From Hydra vulgaris (taxonomy: Eukaryota > Cnidaria > Hydrozoa > Anthoathecata > Hydridae): a stretch of 64,000 bases of DNA. Below, piece after piece: positions 1 through 10,137 of the stretch. The notes below the pieces were generated by a model. That model was given only the letters and a program-made list of their open reading frames with translations. It did no database searches and was not told where the DNA came from. A program made the position numbers and the translations under genes. Location: assembly GCF_038396675.1 (NCBI RefSeq), contig NC_088934.1, positions 7,033,501-7,097,500 on the forward strand, given 5' to 3'. Numbering within the stretch: position 1 is the first letter of the stretch; each line of letters starts with the position of its first letter.

Positions 1-182
1 GATAATATTTAAAAACATTGGATTTTGGAATTATAATGGCCAAGGATTGTTAATTGCATTTAACAATCCTTGCTTCTCGAGAAGGAGTTATAAAACCTTT
101 TTAACTACCAGGCTCGTATTTTGAAGGGAAGAAACAACTGATGATGGAGGATTGAGTTGATGGAGGATTGAGTTGACAGAGG

Positions 183-250
183 ATTTTTTTTTTGTTTTCG
201 CATCTTCATTTCCAACAAGGCTGCGAGCAACCACTATAAGTGCTGGAAGA
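183..250 (-). repeat. 3' end of a LINE copy, inverted
   Basis: A T-run followed by about 55 bases that are the reverse complement, with scattered differences, of the 3' untranslated tail of the LINE at 1011-2859. The shared tail contains GCAGCCTTGTTGGAA and GAAGATG followed by A. It is a very short 5'-truncated copy on the minus strand. No coding sequence is left. Confidence 0.8.
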
Positions 251-1010
251 TAAATTTTCATGAATTAAAATAAAATAGTATTTAAGAATAAATGGTTTTA
301 AAAACAGTGTATAAAGATAAAGTTATTTAATTATTAAAAGAAATAATTTGTGCAATTCACAATATTCACAAAACTAACTTAATTACACAAAACTCTACAT
401 TAATTTGTGGTAAAAATATTTAGTTTAAATGGTCAAATGGGAATTAAAATATCTCATCTGATCATCAATATATTAAGAGAGATAAAATAGCTGAGAACTT
501 TGAACAAGTCTAAATATTGAACAATTTAATGCCACTATTGAAGAGAACTCTCATTATTGAATCACATCTGAACCCGTCATTATTAAAGAGTTGTATTATG
601 TATGCAATACATGATGCAATTAAAAGCTCAATGCTCTTTAAAAATGAAAATGAGCATTACAATGACCTCACAAATTAACAAATCAAAATTAAAAGGATAG
701 ATTTGAGACATAACAAACATTCATTTCAGAAACAATCGACTATGTGATGTTGTTACAGTGGATGAGTTTTATTTGATACAAGTTAGGCACAAGTCAGCTG
801 ACGCTAGTTAGGTTGATGAATGTGAATGTCTGAGAACAATAGTAGACGTTGTTTGTAAAAAAAACATACTCTACATTTTTAAAACAGCAGATATTGTTCA
901 TTAAGGATGTATGCTGAAAAGGGTGATAACACTATGTCAAATTTGGTCAATACTATGTCAGAAATTGTTTAAAACCTCTTATACTTAAAATAAATAAGCA
1001 TAGGTCGTAA
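251..1010. other. AT-rich sequence with no recognised feature
   Basis: No convincing gene, RNA or repeat structure was seen. It may include decayed LINE sequence upstream of the open RT frame, but I could not recognise an endonuclease domain. Confidence 0.4.
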
Positions 1011-2859
1011 CAGGGATTCAAAACTATCAACTATAATAATAGTTATTATTATAATAAGGGCAAATCTATAATTCCACCTCTCTTGTATGGTTCAGACTTT
1101 GTCACCTCACCTAAAGACAAAGCCGAACTGTTTGCTAAAAACTTTTCATCAATATCATCTCTTGATTCCACTAATTGCGTTCTACCTGATATTGCCAACA
1201 AACAGGTTGATTCATTGCTTGACATTCATATCACTTCAGCATCTGTATCTAAAGTGATTTCCTGTCTAGACTCTTCTACAGCTTGTGGCCCAGACAACAT
1301 ACCTGTTATTGTCTTGCAGAAGTGTTCTCCAGAGCTGTCGTCTATACTCTCAAAACTATTCAACAAGTGCTTATCAGAGTCTTGTTTTCCAGCCTGCTGG
1401 AAAGCCGCATCTGTTATCCCTATCTTCAAAAATTCTGGGGAGCGATCTGATTCGTCTAACTACCGTCCCATAAGTCTTCTTCCTATCATAAGCAAGGTTT
1501 TTGAATCTTTAATTAACAAACACTTAATTTCTCATCTTGAATCTAATAACTTACTTTCTGACCATCAATATGGATTTCGATCTTCTCGTTCTACAGCTGA
1601 TTTGCTAACAGTAATAACTGACAGGTTTTATCGTGCATTAGATGAAGGTGGAGAGGTTAAGGCCATCGCTCTTGACATTTCAAAAGCGTTTGATAAAGTT
1701 TGGCATGCTGGTCTTCTCCATAAGCTTTCTTCTTATGGTGTATCCGGCAACATCTTTAAGATCATTGAATCCTTCCTTTCCAATCGTAGCATAAAAGTTG
1801 TCCTCGATGGACAACACTCTTCTTCTTATTCTGTAACTTCAGGGGTTCCTCAAGGTTCTATCCTTGGCCCTATACTCTTTTTAATTTACATTAACGATCT
1901 TCCAGATATTCTCACATCTAAGGTGGCATTGTTTGCTGATGATACTACCATTTATTCTTGTCGTGATAAGAAACCAACACCCTCTGATTGCCTGGAGGGG
2001 GCATTTGAGCTTGAAAAGGATCTCACTTCTGCTACAGCATGGGGCTCACAGTGGCTGGTGAACTTTAATTCAGATAAAACTCAATTTTTTTCAGCCAATC
2101 GTTATCGCAATAATTTAGATCTTCCTATATTTATGAACAGTGATGTACTCGATGAGTCACCTACTCTTCATCTTCTAGGATTAACTCTTACTTCCAATCT
2201 TTCTTGGAAACCATATATCAAATCGGTTGCAAAATTAGCATCTGCTAAGGTTGCATCTCTTTATCGAGCTCGCCACTTTCTTACTCTGGATTCTATTCTC
2301 TACCTCTATAAATCTCAAATCCGGCCTTGTATGGAATACTGTTGCCATATCTGGGGCGGATCTTCTAATGATGCCCTTTCTCTTTTAGACAAGGTGCAAA
2401 AACGCATTGTAAACATAGTTGGACCTGCTCTTGCAGCCAACCTTCAACCATTATCACATCGTCGTAATGTTGCTTCTCTTTCTCTTTTCTACAAATACTA
2501 TAATGGGCACTGCTCGAAAGAGCTAACGTCTCTTGTGCCATCTACTAAAATTCATTCTCGTGTTACTTGTCATTCAATTAAGTGTCATCCTTTTTCTGTG
2601 ACTGTTCCTAAGTGCTCCAAAAACGCTTATTCGTCTAGTTTTTTTCCTCGAACATCAGCTCTTTGGAATTCGCTTCCTTCATCTTGCTTTCCTGATTCAT
2701 ATAATTTGCAATCTTTTAAATCGTCCGTCAATCGTTATCTTGCTCTACAATCTTCATCTTTTCTCTTACAGTAACTTCCAACTTTAATTAGTGGCTGCTT
2801 GCAGCCTTGTTGGAAGCGAAGATGTTTAAAAAATAAAAAAAAAAAATAAAAAAAAAAAC
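1011..2859 (+). mobile_element. 5'-truncated non-LTR retrotransposon (Jockey/CR1-like LINE)
   Basis: The frame containing the reverse transcriptase is open from 1011, just after a TAA at 1008, to 2774. A short 3' UTR and an A-rich tail (about 2828-2859) follow. The apurinic-type endonuclease expected at the N-terminus of this LINE class is absent, so the copy is 5'-truncated, as is usual after target-primed reverse transcription. A second fragment of the same 3' end lies at 183-250 in the opposite orientation. Confidence 0.85.
1083..2774 (+). CDS. LINE reverse transcriptase (ORF2 fragment)
   Basis: Encodes an RNA-dependent DNA polymerase of the Jockey/CR1 type. The RT palm motifs are in order and intact: ALDISKAFDKVW near residue 196 (motif A Asp), GVPQGSILGPILFLIYINDL (motif B), and FADDTT near residue 284 (motif C, catalytic DD). 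An N-terminal part with NYRPISLLP and a C-terminal thumb-like region with LFYKYYNGHCS follow the usual LINE order. The frame runs 563 codons without a stop, unlike almost every other element here, so the insertion is probably recent. The position given is a TTG; the frame is open to 1011 and the true start is lost by truncation. The endonuclease domain is missing, so it is not an autonomous element. LINE RT identity is certain; clade (Jockey versus CR1/L2) is an inference. Confidence 0.9.
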   Translation: MYGSDFVTSPKDKAELFAKNFSSISSLDSTNCVLPDIANKQVDSLLDIHITSASVSKVISCLDSSTACGPDNIPVIVLQKCSPELSSILSKLFNKCLSESCFPACWKAASVIPIFKNSGERSDSSNYRPISLLPIISKVFESLINKHLISHLESNNLLSDHQYGFRSSRSTADLLTVITDRFYRALDEGGEVKAIALDISKAFDKVWHAGLLHKLSSYGVSGNIFKIIESFLSNRSIKVVLDGQHSSSYSVTSGVPQGSILGPILFLIYINDLPDILTSKVALFADDTTIYSCRDKKPTPSDCLEGAFELEKDLTSATAWGSQWLVNFNSDKTQFFSANRYRNNLDLPIFMNSDVLDESPTLHLLGLTLTSNLSWKPYIKSVAKLASAKVASLYRARHFLTLDSILYLYKSQIRPCMEYCCHIWGGSSNDALSLLDKVQKRIVNIVGPALAANLQPLSHRRNVASLSLFYKYYNGHCSKELTSLVPSTKIHSRVTCHSIKCHPFSVTVPKCSKNAYSSSFFPRTSALWNSLPSSCFPDSYNLQSFKSSVNRYLALQSSSFLLQ

Positions 2860-3700
2860 TCAAAAAAAATATTTAAATTGATAAATTAACTTAAAAAAGT
2901 TTTAGTAAATGTTATTGAATTTACTCACCTAAATACTTATATATATAGCTTATATTTAGAAGAAATTTAACTAAATATACCTTCTTTTATAAAAATATAA
3001 TTGAAACGAAACAATGGTTTTTTTTTTCAAATCAAAAAAAAAAAAGTTTTTTTTTCAACTCTGATGCATAAAAAGATAAAGAAGAGGTGCAAAACTGGTC
3101 AACACAATTTTCTATTTACTCCTAAAATATTTTTCTAGGAGGTCTTTTATAAGACTGTTATTGGATGCAGTTGACATCCCAATATGAGTTTTTTAAGACA
3201 CCATCTCTAGCCTTTGGCTCTTGGTTTCAAATCTGATAATATTTAGGGGTTTTAATGATTTTTAACATTTGACAAAATGTTAAAAAGTATTATTTTTTTA
3301 ACAATTGATGTATACAGTTATAAATTTCTATAATTATAATTACAACCACTTGCATGTTACAGCAACAGCAGCAACCTGTTATTTAAAATGCCTTTATCAA
3401 AATGTCAGTTAAACATTTGCATAGATGTTGTCATTCATAATGAAATCAGAAAATATTTGATTGCTGATTAAATATTTAACCCGATCATACAGCCAGCCAA
3501 CTTTAAAAATTCCAGATATCTTCTTGCAGGTGCTTCTGAGTTAATTTGACACATAAAAAATTTCAAAAAAGCAATTAATCAGGTTTTTGCCAAGCTTAGG
3601 CTTAGATGACTTGACAGTTTTTTACATTTGGAACTGCTTGAGGATGGCTTCGAGTCAACTGGATGTTCAAAAGCAAAGTGTGAGTATATTAGTTACAAGA
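2860..3700. other. AT-rich stretch without recognised feature
   Basis: Homopolymer A and T runs only. No gene, tRNA or clear inverted repeat was found. Confidence 0.4.
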
Positions 3701-3718
3701 ATTTTATGTTAGCTATAA

Positions 3719-3903
3719 TCAGTTTAAAGCATTCTCTAACAGCTGACAAGTTGTCTGTTTAAGTTCAACTGTGTCTGTTTTCAAGTTTCTTTCAATAGCC
3801 AATATGTTGACTAATTCAATTATTACACATCTTAATTGCTGTTGCATCTTCAAAAGCTCTTTATCTTCATTAATGAGAATCAACTGATCGGGCAACGTGA
3901 CCT
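3719..3903 (-). CDS. possible terminal exon of an unknown gene
   Basis: On the minus strand a T-rich stretch ending in GATATAG precedes about 61 codons of hydrophilic, leucine-rich sequence (with INEDKELLKMQQQLR and VNILAIERNLKTDTVELKQ) that ends at a TGA (3719-3721). It looks like a helical or coiled-coil C-terminus. Just upstream on the same strand, about 4018-4143 gives a second open, charged stretch (with IKKDKRQRAIHDQPNLPNL) after a CCTTCAG acceptor-like site, and 4205-4263 a third after TATTTTTTTAG. The frames do not join cleanly across these pieces, so this is either a decayed gene or chance. I recognise no family. Confidence 0.22.
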
Positions 3904-4497
3904 CTATATCAAAAAAATTGCCACGATTTTGTTGAAATTTGCTTGATTTTTAAGATCTTTTTCATTATCTCTTGTTTCATTTTTTATCAAGTTCAAATAA
4001 TTTGCATCGTATCAATGATCTTCTTTATCATGTGATCTTTATTTAGATTTGGCAAATTAGGTTGATCATGAATTGCGCGTTGTCTTTTGTCTTTTTTAAT
4101 GTTTATGCATAATACCTCGTCCTGAAGGAAAACAGAATTCTGTTAGATGTTCCAATTGAAATCTAATTAGAAAAGCATTATAATTTAATTAGTTAAATGA
4201 GTACTGGCGTTCTTTTGCTCCATTTTTGTGTTTTCAAAAGATGTAAAATCGTCATCGATCTTTCTAAAAAAATAATACTATAAGCTATTATTAAATAAGC
4301 AACCAATCAAATTTTCCTGGTGTAATAAATCAACTAAAAAAAACCTTTTAAGAGTGTAAGTTTTTAGTCGTTTTTTAAAAGTGTAGCCGGTACCGTGGCT
4401 ACTGAAAGCAAGCCCCCCACCCCCATCCCCTTTAAAAAATCCTTAACATTTTTCCATTAGGTATTACTTTAAAAAAAGTTGTGGTTACACTTAGACC

Positions 4498-4570
4498 AAA
4501 TGTGGTTACACTTAGAGCAGTAGTTAGGCTGTGGGGAAGCCTAACCACTGCTCTAAGTGTAACCACATTT
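4498..4570. repeat. 33-bp-arm hairpin (MITE-like)
   Basis: Two 33-base arms, 4498-4530 and 4538-4570, are reverse complements with one mismatch around a 7-base loop (GTGGGGA). The arms contain GTGGTTACACTTAGAGCAG. Another copy of the outer motif GTGGTTACACTTAGA starts at about 4480. It probably sits in an intron of the 5-oxoprolinase gene. Most likely a tiny foldback element; an RNA hairpin role is possible but unsupported. Confidence 0.7.
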
Positions 4571-4940
4571 CGGTTATTTTTAATTTCTGAAAAGCCTTAA
4601 TAAAAAGGCTTAAATATAAATGAATACAGATAATTACAAATAACATTTGTCAGTACAAACAAAAATTAAGCTTAGCTCAAAATAAGTTTTGTGAGCTAAA
4701 ATTAAGCATTTTCTACAAATGTTCTATGTTTTATTGTTTTTATTATTTAAGTTTTAAAAAATTTTTTTTTTTTTTTTTTAATGCTTAAACTATCAATAGT
4801 TTTAACTTAAAACGTGGAAAAAAACAGTATATAGTAGGTCATAGGCATAATAGGGTAAGCGTACTAAAAAGCTAATTTTGATGTGACGTCATTTTGCAGT
4901 GACTCTGAATTTAAATTATACGGTTTGTTTTTTAAAACAG

Positions 4941-5269
4941 GTGGCGAGCCTGGTTCAAAAGGATTGAACTTGTTAATTTTAGCAGATGGTTATGTTATAA
5001 ACCTCGGTGCAAAAACATCTGTACCTGTAAAAGCAGGAGTAAGTCAATTTCCTTGTAAAATCTAAAAATAATTTATAATTGATTTTACGCTTTTTATTAG
5101 GTTAGTTTTATTTTTTTAGGACTTATACCGCATGCTTACACCAGGAGGCGGTGGTTTTGGCTTTCCTTCTGACAGTATTTCAGAAACTCAAGAAAAGAAG
5201 AAAATGCGATATGACGAACTTTCTTTTGGAAGTTTAAATCGTTACAAGATGATACAGGACTCTGCTTGA
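4941..5269 (+). CDS. OPLAH: 5-oxoprolinase (OPLAH-like), last two exons
   Basis: ATP-dependent 5-oxoprolinase opens 5-oxo-L-proline to glutamate in the gamma-glutamyl cycle, in the cytosol. Two exons are visible. The first (about 4941-5038) carries [17 protein letters not shown] and [13 protein letters not shown], the typical C-terminal hydantoinase-B region, and ends at a GTAAGT donor. The second (5120-5269) follows a TTTTTTTAG acceptor and continues in phase 0 with [14 protein letters not shown], matching the family's TPGGGGYG signature, then a lysine-rich tail and TGA. The 5' edge of the first exon is uncertain: TTTGCAG just before 4900 could be the acceptor instead, adding YGLFFKT. All upstream exons lie outside the window or were not found. 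A possible AATAAA is at 5442. Family assignment rests on these two motif blocks. Confidence 0.82.
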
Positions 5270-7076
5270 TTGCAGTTTTTATTATAGAACATGATTTTTA
5301 TAAATTTAAATTTTTTAGGCACTTATACATATTTAACGGGCACATATGACGCAAGCCAGCCATATGACTTGATCTTTTTTGTTGTCCGATGGAAAGTGAG
5401 ATTTTTTTTCAAAAGGTTTTTTTTGTTGGATTTATTAAAAAAATAAACCTGACTTTTTGCTCCAAAATTTTATAGAATCTTTTGACTTGTATTTTAGTTA
5501 TTAGCTGTTACAAATTTTCTACAAAAAACGCACATAAACCAAATACTTTAACAAAACCTGTAACTGCGTATGTTTGACCTATATGCATATCAAATATATC
5601 GCACAATAATTGTGCGACGTAGTTACGTACCTTTTCAAAAAGATTTACTATCGGAAATCTAACTCAACAGATTTTTTAAAAACTCTGCTTATTAGTTTTG
5701 TAGTTGAATATTATAGGGTTAGTAATTAAAGCTTTTAATACTGAAGGTCAGCAGTATTTATATTACTAATTTCTAAATTTAATTAGTTTTAAGAAATTAA
5801 GTAAAGTGATAGTAAATATAAAGTTAAAGATTTAGTATTCTTAAATCTTTGATTTAATGAAGTTTTCTTATCAATCAAAGCAAAATTCTAATGAATATAT
5901 ATTTTCTGCAATCTGTGCTGAATTTCCTTAGCTGAATAGTTTAAATAGATAGAGCGTCAAACAAATTGTTAAAACCTGGACTGTTGTGCGATACGAATAA
6001 AATCCTGCCACCATTAAAAAATCCTGGTCAACAACGGATGCTACTCTTAGTCTTCATGACTCGTTCAAACGGTAACCATATGGGAAAATCCATCCCGCGC
6101 GGAACCCATTTAGGACGCGCGTTTTTTTTTATTTTATTGGCGTTTTGCTCATCGGTTACTAAGTGGGCCATTAGTAGCATCCGTTATAAATGGACAGCCG
6201 ATAACTTTTTAACATGTGATATAGTGGCTAGCCACTTTTAGCGGCTGTCACCATTGGTCCTTTAAGTAATCAATTGTACACTAAGTAAAATAAGCAAAAC
6301 TAAAGAGGACCGCTCGTTTATATAGGTCCACTGAAATTCAGCTATAGAATGTTTGCTGGGTATGATCATCAAGAAGATAGAACAATGCAATATGGCATGC
6401 AATAATGTGTGTTGCATGCCATGGAAAAGTAGATCAAGAAAATGCTGATTTATTCAGAAAAAAAACAAATTATGATAAGCCAAACAAGTAATTTGAATAG
6501 ATAATAAAGTTGTCAAAAATGTTATGTTATAAATGCTGTGCGCAAGTTTATTGATTACTGCAAATCCACTTCATGCTTTTCCGCGGTGCTCTGTGAGTAG
6601 TTCAGTAGTTTAACTATGATCTCTGTTGTCTTGTCTTCTTCATACGACCCTGAACTCTATAACATGACTGTAGTCAAAAGTCCTTAAAAAGCCTTGTTAA
6701 CGTCGCTGCCTTCACATTGTTTACGCCCTTTTCAATATTTTTTCATGATCAAATTAGTTAAACATCGAAACATTTTCGTTTTTAGGGGGATAAAAATAAA
6801 ATGACAATAATTTTTTTTGGATGCTGTTGTTTTTAATTTTGATGTTGTTGTTTTTAAAAAATTGCTACGACAAAAGTTTAACCAAGAAAATTACCAATTA
6901 GTAGTTCAAATTCTTAAAAAAAAGTTTTCGAAAAATAATAAATTTAATGATAAAATAAAATTTTATTATTATCTTGTTAATAGCTCTATATACATAAAAT
7001 TGCTGAACAAAACAAGTAACGTTTTACTTTGTTTGTCAAGCAAGTGAAGAGACTGACAAAACAAAATCAAACATCT
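5270..7076. other. intergenic, no recognised gene
   Basis: Mostly AT-rich. A locally less AT-rich block at about 5966-6300, with GCGCG motifs, holds a 91-codon frame that resembles nothing I know. A 76-codon lysine/asparagine-rich frame at 6817-7047 looks like chance in this composition. Confidence 0.35.
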
Positions 7077-9834
7077 TTAAGGTGGTAACCCTAAAAATAA
7101 TTTATTTTTTGAGTTTAAGCTATTTATTGATATTTTGTAGTAAAACTTGATTCTATTTCAAAAAATTTAAAAAAAAATCATTCAAAAAATTTTTTTGCCT
7201 TGATTATCCAAAAATAAATTAGTTAAACCTCAAACAATGGGGTATATTTGAAAACATAATATCTCACTATATAATAACTCTACAGCTTTGACATTTTGCA
7301 GAAATGCTTATTACATATAATATTTTCATTTGTCATAGGATTTTTTGATTTGATAATTCCAAAGTTATGCAAAATGTTTCAGAGTTTATTTATTTAGTCA
7401 CTCAAATAAATACTAAATTTCATATAAATCTGAAATTTGCTCTTAATATTACAAAATCCTATGAGAAATGATTTATCAATGTCTTATAAAAATGTTCAGA
7501 AATTTTCAGTTCATAAATCCATACCATTTTTAAATAACCATGTTTTAAAATGTGTAATGTCTCGAAAATTATTAAACCTGGGAAACGAGACTTTTAATAA
7601 AGTATTTCAAAAATAATGTTTAAAAACCACCAGGTATATATGAAGTTTGTTTTTCATTTGAAACTTCAACATCCACAATTCCTTTTTTAATTTTTCTTAA
7701 TTTTTTCCGCTGTTTTAACACCATATTAGAAGATTTGTGCTTCATATGTTTAACGCGTTTATTATCAGCCTCCATTAGTTTCTTGGAAGTTATTTGTCCT
7801 TTAATTCCAAAACTTTCCAAAACAGATTTTACTCCTTCCCCACCATCATTGAAATAAAGAACTGCAGAATTAACTCCCAATTCAAACGTTCCTCTGGATA
7901 AGAATACAATTTTAGGACAGCGAGTCCATATTATTGCATTAAATGCCTCGTTGGCATTTTGCGTTTGTCCATGGAGGCATTTAGTCAATAATTTATCATC
8001 AGATAAATCTTGAAAAATTGGTTTCAGCTTTAAATAGATCCATATTGGTAAATTAATTTTATCTTTATGAAACTTAGTACCATTTAGTTGATCAAGTTGC
8101 CACTTACACCAAGAATTTTTATCTCTGGGACACATAGCATGGCGACCTGCAGGATCATTAAGTGCGGTGCAATGGTAGAGAATAGCTCCTATAGCTTTTT
8201 TCATTGCGTATACATTATCAGAGTTTCTCGAAATAGCAAGACCATAGTAGTTTTGCATGGAATTTATAATAGTATCAGTAAGTTTCCCTTTACCATGTAT
8301 TGGAGTTTTTGTCTGAAGTTATTAACTAAATTTCGAACTCTAGTACCAAGTCGCTTTTGCACATGGTCAATACACTCTAATTTCTCAATGTTAATTCCAT
8401 TCTCCTTGTAAGGATTAGATTCAACAACTTCTTTAAAAGAAGAAGTATCTCCATCTCCTAAATATTGGGAATAAATTATATTGTTTTTCTGGATTGAACG
8501 TGCAAAAATTTGAATAGCACCAGCAGCTTCCATGGCACCAGAGGATTTAGTATGGTTTATATGACAATTATGATTTACCCTCCATCTATCATGTTCAGGT
8601 GTACCTTCCTTGGATCTCCACATTGTACAACCTTTACAGTGTTTTGAGAAAGCCTGATAATCTAAAACTTTATCATCAACAACAGCTGTAACTACACCAT
8701 TCAATGATGCATGACCTCTCTTCTGCCAAGAACCATCTATTGTAACGCGTTTGCAGACTGGCTGATTACTCGCTTAAGAAAATTCACTGGCAGCTCTTTT
8801 CATTGATACTTCAGCTATTTTAGCATATGCAGTTGAAATACAGTTTTCATTCAAGTTGTCAAAAGCTGATTCACCAATACCATACATGTTAAAACAGTTA
8901 GTAAACATTTTCAATGCTGCCTTCCCCCGACCAATCTCACGAAAACTAATGACTGCTCGAACATTTGACTCATACAACTTGCGACCACGTTTAGTTTTTC
9001 GATGAGAATCATGGCACTCTTTACTTGTGAAACAGGAATTAATCCAACCACAGCTAATACATTTCAATTCTAATAAATGAACAAATCCCATTCTTCTTTT
9101 CAGGTTATCAATAAATTCTATCGGTTGTTTGTTATCACATTTAGGACAGTACAGAATTGGTAAAATTAACTTTTTCATTTGCTCAATATCCATAAACATA
9201 AAATATTTACTATCATCATTATTACTAGATTCAGTAACAAAACATGCAGTTTTAAGTTTCCTGGAGCTTGCACATTCAGTTTCTAAATCTGCTTTAGTTT
9301 TGTTGTTGTTAAAGTTTTTTTCTTTGGTTTTAACCATGTGGCGATTCTTTGGTGGTATTTTTTTATTTTTCTTTGTAAATTTTGTTTTGTTGAAATCATT
9401 TTTACTAACTAAAATCTAAAAAATAAAAAATTCAAATAAATAGACTTCAAAACAAAAAAGAAATTTGCCTTCGATAAGCAATTCATGTCACCAGACAAAC
9501 TTCATGCTTATCCTTTTAACTTTAACAAGTGTTTTAGTTTTTAAAGTATAGCTTATAGTCACTATATAGTTTTAAAGTATAGCCATAAAAATGTTTCAAA
9601 AATAGTATTCCGTTGCATTTTTTAGGGCATTTACGTGTTGCTAGTGCATTGCTAGGTAAAAGTAACAGGAACCGATTCACAATTATATCAATATATTGAC
9701 AATCATATTAAAAAAACCTATTCATGTTATACATATTTGAAATGGTATTAAAATTCTTTATTAAATATAATAGAAATATTTTTTTTGAAAATTTCATCAA
9801 AAATCAACTTTTATTTCTAGGGTCACCACCTTAA
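7077..9834 (-). mobile_element. Kolobok-like DNA transposon with TTAA target duplication
   Basis: Terminal inverted repeats begin GGTGGTAACCCTAAAAATAA at 7081 and, read from the other end (9830), GGTGGTGACCCTAGAAATAA: 20 bases with two differences. Both ends abut TTAA (7077-7080 and 9831-9834). TTAA duplication with ends starting GG and a Mutator-like (PF20700-type) transposase is, to my knowledge, the Kolobok pattern. The element is about 2.75 kb with a single transposase frame on the minus strand, broken by one stop and one frameshift. Confidence 0.75.
7620..9337 (-). pseudogene. Kolobok/Mutator-like transposase, one stop and one frameshift
   Basis: Cut-and-paste transposase of the Mutator-like domain family, read from 9337 down to 7620. 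The N-terminal part has a zinc-ribbon-like CPKC...CISC arrangement. The core follows with VTIDGSWQKRGHASLNGV (likely first catalytic Asp in IDGSW), HCKGC, YLGDGDTSSF (likely second Asp) and HVQKRLG. The C-terminal part has WCKWQ and NEAFNAIIW (likely catalytic Glu). An in-frame TAA at 8774-8776 interrupts SEFS/ASNQ; the frame is the same on both sides. A frameshift near 8296 separates LRQKLQ-type sequence from GKLTDTIINSMQ. Otherwise the reading is continuous to YIPGGF and a stop at 7620. Catalytic residue assignments follow the family pattern and are not verified. Confidence 0.8.
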
Positions 9835-9846
9835 AAAATTTCCTGA

Positions 9847-9882
9847 TGATTTTATTCATCAATGCATTGATGAATAAAATCA
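9847..9882. repeat. perfect 36-bp palindrome
   Basis: A 36-base perfect palindrome centred on ATGCAT, starting TGATTTTATTCATCA, 12 bases outside the Kolobok-like right end. There is no loop, so it could form a cruciform. Confidence 0.85.
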
Positions 9883-10053
9883 AAAAATGTTTTTGTAAAG
9901 AAAAATAGTTAAATATGTATACTCTAAAAGAAAGATTCTTATTTTGTTAACTTATTATTTATCTTGTAAATATCTTATAAACTTTAACACATTAATTTTT
10001 TAGCGGTTCTCGACGACAAGACCTTATGGTCTTCTACGAGTCTATATAAGTGT

Positions 10054-10065
<12 letters not shown>

Positions 10066-10136
<71 letters not shown>
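10066..10136. repeat. (TA)n microsatellite
   Basis: About 70 bases of TA dinucleotide repeat, with TG interruptions at the left edge. Confidence 0.95.

Positions 10137-10137
<1 letters not shown>

Noticed and set aside
5966-6241. 91-codon frame as a gene
   Set aside because: No recognisable domain or splice context; could be a decayed repeat.
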